From the NCBI GenBank assembly GCA_964585305.1, contig CAZPDM010000009.1, positions 1-64,000 on the forward strand: DNA of 64,000 nt. Reading direction: 5' to 3'. The stretch is from CAZPDM01 sp964585305. GTDB lineage: Bacteria > Planctomycetota > Uabimicrobiia > Uabimicrobiales > JABWCH01. The notes below the pieces were generated by a model. The model did not search any database. It saw only the letters and a list, made by a program, of their open reading frames with translations, and was not told where the DNA came from. Shown in pieces: positions 27,601-34,965 of this stretch. Numbering within the stretch: the stretch's first letter is position 1; each line of letters starts with the position of its first letter. The translations under genes and the position numbers were made by a program.

Positions 27601-28608
27601 AATATCTCGGTTTGTGTCGCTAGTATTATCGTCATTAAGAGTATTTACAATCAATGTATCTATCTTGTCATCATTTTTTTCTTTGCTATTTTTCTTTTTT
27701 AAGACTACTACACTTTTTAAATTACTTGAAATAATTGCGCTTGCGACATGTTCAGTAATTAAAGTCCCTGCTGGGAAAGTCTTTTTTGAAATGTCGCCAT
27801 CTTCCTCATTTTTTTGCACAATAATTGGTTCAGCGAGAATTCTGCCACTTAATTTTTTCTGAATATTAGCAATACGAGCATTAAGTTTTTCTTGATCAGA
27901 ACGAGAAGTAGTTGATTTATCTTGATCAAATCGAGTGATTATTTTCTCTTGATCATAGAATAAAGCAAGAATTGCCTGATCTGTGGAATATTTTGGATCT
28001 AAAGCTCTTATAAAAGTTGTAATAGGAATTTTTCCACTCTTGTCAATTTGCATAACAAGGGTATCTTTTTTGGTAACATTAATATCAATCCAACTTCCAC
28101 GTTCAGGAATGATCCAGCATATATAAAGATGCTTATCTCCTCCGTTGCTATCCTCAGCAAAATCAACACCAGGAGAACGATGTAATTGACTTACAATAAC
28201 ACGTTCAGCACCATTAATAATAAATTCTCCACCACCAATCATGATAGGAATTTCGCCTAGATAAACCTCTTCTTCCTCAGTTTTCTTCTCAATTTTATTA
28301 ACAAGACGTACCCGGATTTTGAAAGGAGCACCATACGTTAATTTTAATTTGCGGCAGTCATCCGGGCTATAGCGCGGTTTTCCTAACTCGTATGCGATGT
28401 ACTCAAGAACAAATTTTTCGTTATAACTTTCAATAGGGAAAATCTCGCGGATGATAGCCTCTAATCCCTTGTCTTTTTTACGGGAAATAGGAGGCAAATT
28501 CATTTGCAGAAAATCTTCGTAAGACTTCAATTGAAGTTCTACAAGATTCGGAACATCTAGGATTTCCTGACTTTTACCAAAATATTTCTGCCTAGGGAAA
28601 AATCTCAT
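24646..28608 (-). CDS. rpoB: RNA polymerase beta subunit
   Basis: The 1320-residue catalytic subunit starts at the ATG at 28608 ([16 protein letters not shown]), with AAGGA six bases upstream; an ATG 60 bases further out lacks support. Conserved blocks include the rifampicin-binding region ([20 protein letters not shown], then [11 protein letters not shown] and [20 protein letters not shown]), [20 protein letters not shown], and the C-terminal [20 protein letters not shown]. A charged insertion rich in Lys, Asp and Asn occurs around residues 210-350 ([16 protein letters not shown]). It is the first gene after the long rplL-rpoB spacer. Confidence 0.98.
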   Translation of the reverse strand: [1320 protein letters not shown]

Positions 28609-29017
28609 CCTGCATCCTTGCAAAAATTGCCATCTATCTCCGACCAGAAATGGACGGAGTTGCGGCAAAGGTTGGAACGATCAGACCGCACCATACCGTT
28701 TCATCAAAACTTGAATTTACCTTAAGTTTTGATTTATGAATGTTCTCGAAAAAAAATTAAATCCTATAAAAAATTTAATTGTTCTAACAAGAACAACTTC
28801 ATAAAACGGTAGATTAAAAGCCATCCAATGGCTTAATGGAAAAATAATTAAGCTGAAAAATGGAATCTGCCAATCTACTTTATTATAAAATAAAGTGGAT
28901 TCGCGGATTCCATTCACGGCTTGAGTCAATTTTATTATAACTATCAAAATGTTGCTAATTTAGCAACATTTTGATAGAGTATAGTTCAACGCTAGTTTTT
29001 ACAAACTATTAGTTAAA
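28609..29017 (-). promoter_or_regulatory. rplL-rpoB spacer with at least four stem-loops
   Basis: No gene is visible in these 409 bases. Hairpins in transcript order: a 17-bp perfect stem with 3-base loop (28941-28957/28961-28977); a long interrupted stem (28861-28912, outer arm GGAATC/GATTCC, inner arm around ACTTTATT); a 7-bp stem (28779-28785/28790-28796); and a 10-bp stem (28703-28712/28724-28733). In E. coli this junction holds an attenuator and an RNase III site, and the same job is inferred here. Confidence 0.65.
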
Positions 29018-29452
29018 TTATATACCTTTGAGTTCAACTGTAGCACCAGCTTCTTCGAGTTGTTTTTTAACTTTTTCAGCTTCTTCTTTAGGTAATTTTT
29101 CTTTGACTGGCTTTGGAGCAGAATCAACTAATTCTTTGGCTTCTTTTAAACCAAGGTTAGTTAATTCACGGACTACTTTGATAACTTGGATTTTCTTATC
29201 GCCAGCACCGGTTAAAATTACGTTAAAAGCGGTTGGTTCGGCTGGTTTTTCAGGTTCATCGCCTTTGCTTCCACCTGCAACAACAGCAACTGGAGCAGCA
29301 ACAGCAGATACGTCAAAAGTTTTGCAGAAAAGATCGCGGAAAGATTTGACGTCTAGTAAATTATAGCCCTTGAATACTTCAACCATTAGGGCATTTTTGT
29401 CATCAGTAGAAAGTTTTTTTACTTCTTCAAGGAGTTTGCTAATATCGCTCAT
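29018..29452 (-). CDS. rplL: 50S ribosomal protein L7/L12
   Basis: The 144-residue stalk protein starts at the ATG at 29452 (MSDISKLLEEVKKL), with GGGAG six bases upstream. An upstream in-frame ATG is not supported. The N-terminal dimer domain is followed by a hinge with AAPVAVVAGGSKGDEPEKP and the factor-binding C-terminal domain (FNVILTGAGDKKIQVIKVVR, GLKEAKELVDSAPKPVKE). At 144 residues it is somewhat longer than the usual 120-130. It ends just before the large hairpin spacer ahead of rpoB. Confidence 0.97.
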   Translation of the reverse strand: MSDISKLLEEVKKLSTDDKNALMVEVFKGYNLLDVKSFRDLFCKTFDVSAVAAPVAVVAGGSKGDEPEKPAEPTAFNVILTGAGDKKIQVIKVVRELTNLGLKEAKELVDSAPKPVKEKLPKEEAEKVKKQLEEAGATVELKGI

Positions 29453-29604
29453 TATGTTCTCCCATTCAAAACTTGGACAGGATGGGATGTCGCTATCCAA
29501 ATAAACAAAATTCGCTTAAAGACTAAAAGTGAGATTTACTAAATCTTAAGTTTTAGAGAAAGGAAAGACTTAAGTGTTGTGAGAAAAGGGAAGTTTTTTT
29601 ATTA

Positions 29605-30126
29605 TTAATTTTTTTCAAGTTTTGCAATATGTGCATTAAAAGCATTTGGCAAACCTTGCATAGCTGCATTGACAGAACCCAAAATTTGTTGAAATGGGCT
29701 TTCGAAAGAAGCAGCCAAATTGGCAAGTAAAACTTCTTTTGGAGGAGTTTTGGAAAGTTCATCTACTTGTTTATCAGTAAGTAGCATACCATCCAAATAT
29801 CCACCATGTATTTTAATAAGTTTAGTTTTCTTTGCAAATTCTAATAATGTTTTTGCAGTATCAACTGGTGTTTTTCCGCCATAAGCAATGGCCATAGAGC
29901 CTTTCATAATAGCAGCAACATCTTTATTAAAGAGTTGTTTGATTGCTACACCAGCGATAGTATTTTTTACTGCTTTGACGAACATATTTTGACTACGCAA
30001 TTTACTACGAAGCATATAATTTTGTTCGCCAGTAAGATGGCCATAAGAAAAAATTACAAAGCTATTGATTTTTTCTAGCTTTTTTACAAGGTCTTGGGCC
30101 ATCATTTTTCGAATTATTTTCGACAT
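29605..30126 (-). CDS. rplJ: 50S ribosomal protein L10
   Basis: The 173-residue protein anchors L7/L12 to the ribosome. The start is the ATG at 30126 (MSKIIRKMMAQDLVKKL) with GGTGG about seven bases before it. The early RSKLRSQNMFVKAVKNTIA segment and the C-terminal helix (SVNAAMQGLPNAFNAHIAKL) that binds L7/L12 dimers match the family. In many bacteria L10 represses its own operon through the leader. The rplA-rplJ gap here is only 43 bases, leaving little room for such a leader. Confidence 0.96.
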   Translation of the reverse strand: MSKIIRKMMAQDLVKKLEKINSFVIFSYGHLTGEQNYMLRSKLRSQNMFVKAVKNTIAGVAIKQLFNKDVAAIMKGSMAIAYGGKTPVDTAKTLLEFAKKTKLIKIHGGYLDGMLLTDKQVDELSKTPPKEVLLANLAASFESPFQQILGSVNAAMQGLPNAFNAHIAKLEKN

Positions 30127-30169
30127 AATAACGCCACCTTTCAAAGGGCTGAACAATTATAGTTATTGA

Positions 30170-30943
30170 CTATCGTTTGATTTCTAGTGCAACTCCAATA
30201 CCCATAGTAGTTGAGAGAAATAGGCTTTGGATATATGTTCCCTTTGCCGTTGATGGACGTATATGTTTAATATGTTCAATGAAAGTTTCGATATTTGCTA
30301 TCAAATTTTCTGCGGAAAAACTCTTTTTGCCGACTGGGGCATGGACATTACCAAAACTGTCTGTACGATATTCCACTTTACCAGCTTTGAATTCTTGTAC
30401 TGCTTTTGCAATATCTTCTGCAACAGTTCCTGCTTTAGGAGCTGGCATTTTGCCTTTTGGACCAAGAATTTTACCGAGTTTTCCAACATATTTCATCATA
30501 GATGGGTGGGCGATAGCAACATCGAAATCCAACCAATTTTCATTCTGAATTTTATCTGCTAAATCTTTCGCACCTACCACATCAGCTCCAGCTTTTTGGG
30601 CTGCTTCGGCCATTTGTCCTTCAGCAAATGCGATAACTTTAACAGTCTTACCAATTCCCTTTGGCAATGAAACTGAGCCACGTAATAATTGGTCAGATTT
30701 TTTAGGATCAACTCCCAACTTCATAGCAATTTGAACAGTTTCATCAAATTTTGCGGACTTTGTAGATTTAAGAAGTGTTACTGCTTCTTCTAAAGTATAT
30801 CGCTTGTTTGCGTCAACCAATGTTTTATTGGCAGTATGACGTTTGGAAACTGGGCGAGGGTGAGAATGTCCGGGACGGCGGCGTTTCTTTTTTTCTTCCG
30901 CAGTTGGAGTTGGTTGTTTTTGGGTATTTTCTGGTTGAGTCAT
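30170..30943 (-). CDS. rplA: 50S ribosomal protein L1 with basic N-terminal extension
   Basis: The 257-residue protein forms the L1 stalk. The start at the ATG at 30943 (MTQPENTQ) has AAAGG 11 bases upstream. About 45 extra residues, rich in Pro, Lys and Arg (EEKKKRRRPGHSHP), precede the usual beginning (RYTLEEAVTLLKS). The core is standard: LGVDPKKSDQLLRGSVSLP, ILGPKGKMPAPKAGTV, and the C-terminal GIGVALEIKR. Usual length is about 230. The extension probably contacts rRNA or is disordered; no function is known for it. Confidence 0.96.
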   Translation of the reverse strand: MTQPENTQKQPTPTAEEKKKRRRPGHSHPRPVSKRHTANKTLVDANKRYTLEEAVTLLKSTKSAKFDETVQIAMKLGVDPKKSDQLLRGSVSLPKGIGKTVKVIAFAEGQMAEAAQKAGADVVGAKDLADKIQNENWLDFDVAIAHPSMMKYVGKLGKILGPKGKMPAPKAGTVAEDIAKAVQEFKAGKVEYRTDSFGNVHAPVGKKSFSAENLIANIETFIEHIKHIRPSTAKGTYIQSLFLSTTMGIGVALEIKR

Positions 30944-30985
30944 CGGTAGAAATACCTTTCTATGCCGCTTCAAAACGGTTTAAAA

Positions 30986-31411
30986 CTATGCGATTACTTC
31001 CACCCCCATACTTCGGGCTGTGCCTTCAACAATGCGCATAGCATGTTCCACATCAAAGGCATTCATAAATTTCATTTTCTTTTCGGCGATTTCCCGAACT
31101 TGGGCTTTGGTAACTTTGCCAATTTTATTGCGATTAGGAACTCCAGAGCCTTTTTCAATACCTGCTGCTTTTTTGAGAAGCACAGATACTGGAGGTCCTT
31201 TTACCAACATATCAAAGGTTTTGTCATTATAAACAGTCAGTACAACACCGACAGAATATCCTTTGAGGTCTTTGGTCGCTTCATTAAAACGTTGGACAAA
31301 TTCACCAATTTTTACTTGGTGTTGGCCTAAAGCTGGACCTACTGGAGGTGCTGGTGTTGCTTGCCCGCCGGCAACTAAGAGGCGAACTTTCGCAATTACT
31401 TCCTTTGCCAT
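30986..31411 (-). CDS. rplK: 50S ribosomal protein L11
   Basis: The 141-residue protein binds the GTPase-associated region of 23S rRNA. The N-terminal domain has the Pro-rich PAPPVGPALGQHQVKIGEFV and the C-terminal RNA-binding domain ends IVEGTARSMGVEV. Length is normal. The ribosome-binding site AAAGG is 12 bases from the ATG, longer than elsewhere in the window and matching the arrangement upstream of rplA. Confidence 0.98.
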   Translation of the reverse strand: MAKEVIAKVRLLVAGGQATPAPPVGPALGQHQVKIGEFVQRFNEATKDLKGYSVGVVLTVYNDKTFDMLVKGPPVSVLLKKAAGIEKGSGVPNRNKIGKVTKAQVREIAEKKMKFMNAFDVEHAMRIVEGTARSMGVEVIA

Positions 31412-31454
31412 TGGATATCAATACCTTTCTGCATTTGGTTCAATTCGTCAATAT

Positions 31455-32120
31455 CTAAGTAGCAGAATTGCTTATATCTTCTACTTGTTGATATTGTAAT
31501 TCAATCTTTGTCGAAGACCCGCTAAAAATTTCAACTTGGAGTTTTAATATAGAATTAGCTTCATCAATTTCATCTACTACTCCAATATAATTTTCAAAAG
31601 AGCCTTCTTTAATTCTGACTTGCTGGCCTTTATAAAAGGCGGGTGTTTTATTTTGAGGTTTTTCTTTGGCATGTTCACAAGTGAGTAGCATTCGTTCCAC
31701 TTCGGCATCTGTCATAGAGCCTGCAAAGTCGCCAACACCAGGGGTATTTTTTACCATATAGTGGGTTTGCTCGGTTTTTATCATTTCTACCATAACATAC
31801 CCAGGATACATTTTACGATAGCTAACTCGTTTACCCTTTTTAGGATCAACAACTTTTTCTGTTGGAACAAGTACTTTAAATATCTTATCAGCCATCCCCA
31901 TAGATTGAATTCGCGCTTCCAAATTAGAACGAACTTTATCTTCTTTCCCTGTTTGAACACGCAAAACATACCATCTAGGGATGAATTCTGGATCTTCAGG
32001 TATTGTTGTAGATTGAGGCAATCCCGAATTAAAATCTGTATTATTCAACTTTGATAGCTGTGGTTTTTCATTTGGATCTGAGTTAATATTGGGGGTTGGT
32101 TCATTATTCGGGTTTAACAT
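31455..32120 (-). CDS. nusG: Transcription elongation/antitermination factor NusG
   Basis: The 221-residue protein binds the RNA polymerase clamp and couples it to Rho or the ribosome. After a disordered N-terminal stretch of about 45 residues (Asn, Pro and Ser rich) comes the NGN domain (RWYVLRVQTGKEDKVRSNLE, YPGYVMVEM, VKNTPGVGDF) and a C-terminal KOW domain (GQQVRIKEGSFENYIGVVDE). GAGG is eight bases from the ATG. Usual length is 175-190; the extra length is the N-terminal tail. It lies between secE and rplK, as in most bacteria. Confidence 0.97.
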   Translation of the reverse strand: MLNPNNEPTPNINSDPNEKPQLSKLNNTDFNSGLPQSTTIPEDPEFIPRWYVLRVQTGKEDKVRSNLEARIQSMGMADKIFKVLVPTEKVVDPKKGKRVSYRKMYPGYVMVEMIKTEQTHYMVKNTPGVGDFAGSMTDAEVERMLLTCEHAKEKPQNKTPAFYKGQQVRIKEGSFENYIGVVDEIDEANSILKLQVEIFSGSSTKIELQYQQVEDISNSAT

Positions 32121-32145
32121 AATATTTACCTCAGTAATGATAAAA

Positions 32146-32610
32146 CTAGAAAATAAGCCATCGAATAAACTTATCTAAAACAATATCCGCTGCAAAAAGA
32201 TAAACACCCATAGCGATAATTACAATTATTACTACCAAAGAAGAGTCAGCAACTTCTCCACGGCTTGGCCAAGATACTTTGCGCATTTCGCTTTCGGTAT
32301 CAATAAGAAATTCAGAAACTCGCATATTGACAAAAGTCAAGTATGCAACTAAAGCTGTTAATCCAATTGCCATGCCAACAGCAATTAGCCATTTTGGTGT
32401 AATTGTAATGGTAATATCTACCAATGGAATTGTAAATTTATACAATTCTTGATAGAACCATTCCCAAAATTCAGGACGAGCTTCCGTTCCTGAATAAGGA
32501 AACCCTACAAAGCAACGATATGCAGCAAAAATCGTTAATGCTATTGCAATAGCAAAAAAACACCAACGAACAACCAAACCCTGTTTTCTTTTATGCAAAG
32601 TAAAAGGCAT
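32146..32610 (-). CDS. secE: Preprotein translocase subunit SecE, three-helix form
   Basis: The 154-residue membrane protein starts at the ATG at 32610 (MPFTLHKRKQG), with GGAG about ten bases upstream. The conserved cytoplasmic helix (TESEMRKVSWPSRGEV) and the last transmembrane helix (LVVIIVIIAMGVYLFAADI) define SecE. Two extra N-terminal membrane segments (about 17-38 and 70-95) make it three-helix, like enterobacterial rather than the short one-helix forms, although the extra part is not similar to E. coli by eye. The gene sits between rpmG and nusG. Confidence 0.93.
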   Translation of the reverse strand: MPFTLHKRKQGLVVRWCFFAIAIALTIFAAYRCFVGFPYSGTEARPEFWEWFYQELYKFTIPLVDITITITPKWLIAVGMAIGLTALVAYLTFVNMRVSEFLIDTESEMRKVSWPSRGEVADSSLVVIIVIIAMGVYLFAADIVLDKFIRWLIF

Positions 32611-32913
32611 TAGTGTCTGTCTCCGATACTTTGTTTTTAGCAAAAATGGAGGGTGTATCTACCAACGCACGCAGTTATGCTGTGCTCCATTAGTACTTTT
32701 ATATTTATATAAAAAAATGATAAATTCGTTTAAATGAAAAATTCATTTAAAAGAGTATGCATAAAAATATTCATTTTAGTTGAAAAATTCGCTTTTGCGA
32801 ACTTTTCAACTAACCAATATTTTTTGTAGCGGCTTTGAAGAAACATTGTCTTTTTTCTTCAATTACTTGTAGAATGAAACAAAGTTTCTGTTTAATAGTG
32901 TTTAAGAATGTAA
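32611..32913 (-). other. rpmG-secE spacer with hairpins, no tRNA-Trp
   Basis: The 303-base spacer carries three hairpins: 32778-32792/32797-32811 (15 bp, one mismatch, TTTT loop), 32729-32738/32742-32751 (10 bp), and a 7-bp outer stem 32645-32651/32685-32691 just before secE. Many bacteria have tRNA-Trp here; none fits. Attenuation between tuf-rpmG and secE-nusG is a reasonable inference. Confidence 0.5.
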
Positions 32914-33096
32914 TTATTTTTTACGTTCTCCATGTTCTGTGTGTTTTCGACAAGATCCACAGAATTTGGATAATAATAATTTTTCTACCTGATTTTTTGA
33001 GCCACGGGATTTGGTTTGTTTGCTAGTACGGTAGTTCCTGCTTTTACATTCTTTACACTCAAGAGTTACATACTCCCGAGAACCTTTTTTAGCCAT
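32914..33096 (-). CDS. rpmG: 50S ribosomal protein L33, zinc-binding form
   Basis: The 60-residue protein has the two CxxC pairs (ECKECKSR and FCGSCRKHTEH) of the zinc-containing L33 form, plus RNYRTSKQT. It begins four bases after the tuf stop on the same strand, so it is almost certainly co-transcribed and perhaps co-translated with tuf. A zinc-free second copy is common in other genomes but is not in this window. Confidence 0.96.
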   Translation of the reverse strand: MAKKGSREYVTLECKECKSRNYRTSKQTKSRGSKNQVEKLLLSKFCGSCRKHTEHGERKK

Positions 33097-33099
33097 GAA

Positions 33100-34293
33100 C
33101 TACTCCAAAACTTGGGTAACTACTCCCGCGCCTACTGTTTTGCCGCCTTCACGGATTGCAAAACGAAGTTCTTTTTCCATAGCAATCGGGGTGATCAATT
33201 CGACTTCAAGTTCTACATGATCGCCAGGCATAACCATGTCTGATGTGCCCAATACTTTAACAGTACCAGTAACGTCAGTGGTGCGGAAATAGAATTGTGG
33301 ACGATATCCATTAAAGAATGGTTTATGGCGTCCGCCTTCTTCTTTTTTCAAGATATACACTTGAGATTTGAATTTTTTATGTGGAGTAATTGAGCCGGGT
33401 TTTGCAATAACTTGGCCTCTTACGAGTTGTTCTTTTTCAACACCACGGAGTAATAGACCAACATTATCACCTGCCATACCAATATCAAGTTCCTTGCGGA
33501 ACATTTCAACACCGGTACAAACAGTTTTAATAGTGTCAGTAACACCAACAACTTCAAGAGGTTCATTGACACGAACAATACCGCGTTCTACACGACCAGT
33601 ACCTACTGTACCGCGACCTTTGATCGAGAATACGTCTTCGACTGGCATTAAGAAAGGTTTGTCTGTATCACGTTTTGGTGTGGGGATATAATTATCAACA
33701 GCTTCCATCAATTTAAGAATGGATTGTGTGCCGAGTGGTGAATTTTCACCACTCATGGCTTTGGTAGCAGATCCGCGAATAATAGGGATTTCGTCGCCAG
33801 GGAATTCGTATTTCTTTAACAGATCGCGAAGTTCCATTTCAACGATTTCGAGTAGATCGGGATCCTTTTCCATTAAATCGCATTTATTGAGGAAAACTAC
33901 AATATAAGGGACGTTAACTTGGCGAGCAAGAAGAATATGTTCGCGAGTTTGGGGCATTGGACCATCTGGAGCGGAAACAACAAGAATAGCACCATCCATT
34001 TGGGCTGCACCAGTAATCATGTTTTTGATGTAATCAGCATGTCCTGGGCAATCAACGTGAGCATAATGGCGTTTATCAGTTGAGTACTCCACATGAGCGA
34101 CCTGGATGGTAATACCGCGTGCTTTTTCCTCTGGTGCCTTATCAATCTGATCAAATGCCATCGCCTGTGCCAATCCCTTTTCAGCTAATGTCTTAGTAAT
34201 TGCAGAGGTCAATGTTGTCTTACCATGGTCAATATGACCGATCGTCCCCACATTGACGTGCGGTTTGTCTCTTGTAAACTTTTCCTTGGCCAT
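33100..34293 (-). CDS. tuf: Translation elongation factor Tu
   Basis: The 397-residue GTPase delivers aminoacyl-tRNA to the ribosome. G motifs: GHIDHGKT (Ile for the usual Val), RGITIQ in switch I, DCPGHADYIKNMITGAAQMD and NKCD. Domains 2 and 3 are complete (GRGTVGTGRVERG, MVMPGDHVELEVELITPIAM). AGGAG is eight bases upstream. Codons here are more G+C-rich than in the surrounding genes, consistent with high expression. It follows the four-tRNA cluster on the same strand. Confidence 0.98.
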   Translation of the reverse strand: MAKEKFTRDKPHVNVGTIGHIDHGKTTLTSAITKTLAEKGLAQAMAFDQIDKAPEEKARGITIQVAHVEYSTDKRHYAHVDCPGHADYIKNMITGAAQMDGAILVVSAPDGPMPQTREHILLARQVNVPYIVVFLNKCDLMEKDPDLLEIVEMELRDLLKKYEFPGDEIPIIRGSATKAMSGENSPLGTQSILKLMEAVDNYIPTPKRDTDKPFLMPVEDVFSIKGRGTVGTGRVERGIVRVNEPLEVVGVTDTIKTVCTGVEMFRKELDIGMAGDNVGLLLRGVEKEQLVRGQVIAKPGSITPHKKFKSQVYILKKEEGGRHKPFFNGYRPQFYFRTTDVTGTVKVLGTSDMVMPGDHVELEVELITPIAMEKELRFAIREGGKTVGAGVVTQVLE

Positions 34294-34434
34294 GTGGATA
34301 TCTCCTATAAAAAATGGCTCATTCTAAAAAAAAGAAAACAACATCCCTATAGGGATGCTAGTTTATGAGATTTGCTAGAATTAATTTCTAATCGATTCTA
34401 GTTAAAAAAATTTTAGTATAAATAAAATTTTTAG

Positions 34435-34507
<73 letters not shown>

Positions 34508-34527
34508 AAAAACTATTTATAGTTCAA

Positions 34528-34598
34528 AGCGGGTGATGGGAATCGAACCCACATAGCCAGCTTGGAAGGCTGGTGCTCTACCATTGAGCTACACCCGC
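34528..34598 (-). tRNA. tRNA-Gly (anticodon UCC)
   Basis: Acceptor GCGGGTG/CACCCGC is perfect. The anticodon loop reads CTTCCAA between CCAGC and GCTGG, and the T loop reads TTCGATT. The discriminator is U, as expected for Gly. CCA is not encoded. Confidence 0.97.
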
Positions 34599-34602
34599 AG
34601 TT

Positions 34603-34687
34603 TGGTGGAGAGAGGAGGATTTGGACCTCCGAAGGCGTTGCCAGTAGATTTACAGTCTACCCCCTTTGGCCACTCGGGCATCTCTCC
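34603..34687 (-). tRNA. tRNA-Tyr (anticodon GUA)
   Basis: A class II tRNA with a long variable arm. Acceptor GGAGAGA/TCTCTCC is perfect and the anticodon loop is CTGTAAA. The discriminator is A, followed by an encoded CCA (34603-34605), the only one of the four tRNAs here that has it. Confidence 0.97.
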
Positions 34688-34702
34688 ATAATATAAACCT
34701 GA

Positions 34703-34774
34703 AGCTAATGGTGGGATTTGAACCCACAACCTGCTGATTACAAATCAGCTGCTCGGCCGTTGAGCTACATTAGC
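34703..34774 (-). tRNA. tRNA-Thr (anticodon UGU)
   Basis: Acceptor GCTAATG/CATTAGC is perfect. The anticodon loop TTTGTAA lies between GCTGA and TCAGC. This is the first gene of the tRNA-tuf transcription unit; a strong promoter lies about 100 bases upstream. CCA is not encoded. Confidence 0.97.
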
Positions 34775-34875
34775 AGATTGTAGATTAGCAGATTAGCAAT
34801 GCAATTTATATAAATTTACATCTATCATATAGTTATGCTTCATGTAAATCTACACATCATTCATTTGTCGCGTAT

Positions 34876-34903
34876 ATTATACCTTTTCTTTTTTAAATTG
34901 CAA
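34876..34903 (-). promoter_or_regulatory. Promoter of the tRNA-tuf operon
   Basis: On the minus strand TTGCAA (34898-34903) and a consensus TATAAT (34876-34881) are spaced by 16 bases, followed by a GCG-containing stretch like a stable-RNA discriminator. It points at tRNA-Thr(UGU) with a leader of about 95 bases. Confidence 0.75.
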
Positions 34904-34965
34904 GCAAAAAATTTTTTTTTTTTGTTTTTTTTTTATATTTTTATGGCATGACGCCATAAACTATT

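Noticed and set aside
28717..28947. Small 76-residue gene before rpoB
   Set aside because: It runs through several perfect hairpins, has no ribosome-binding site and no recognisable protein pattern.
32644..32913. tRNA-Trp between rpmG and secE
   Set aside because: No cloverleaf or CCA anticodon loop fits; the region forms simple hairpins.
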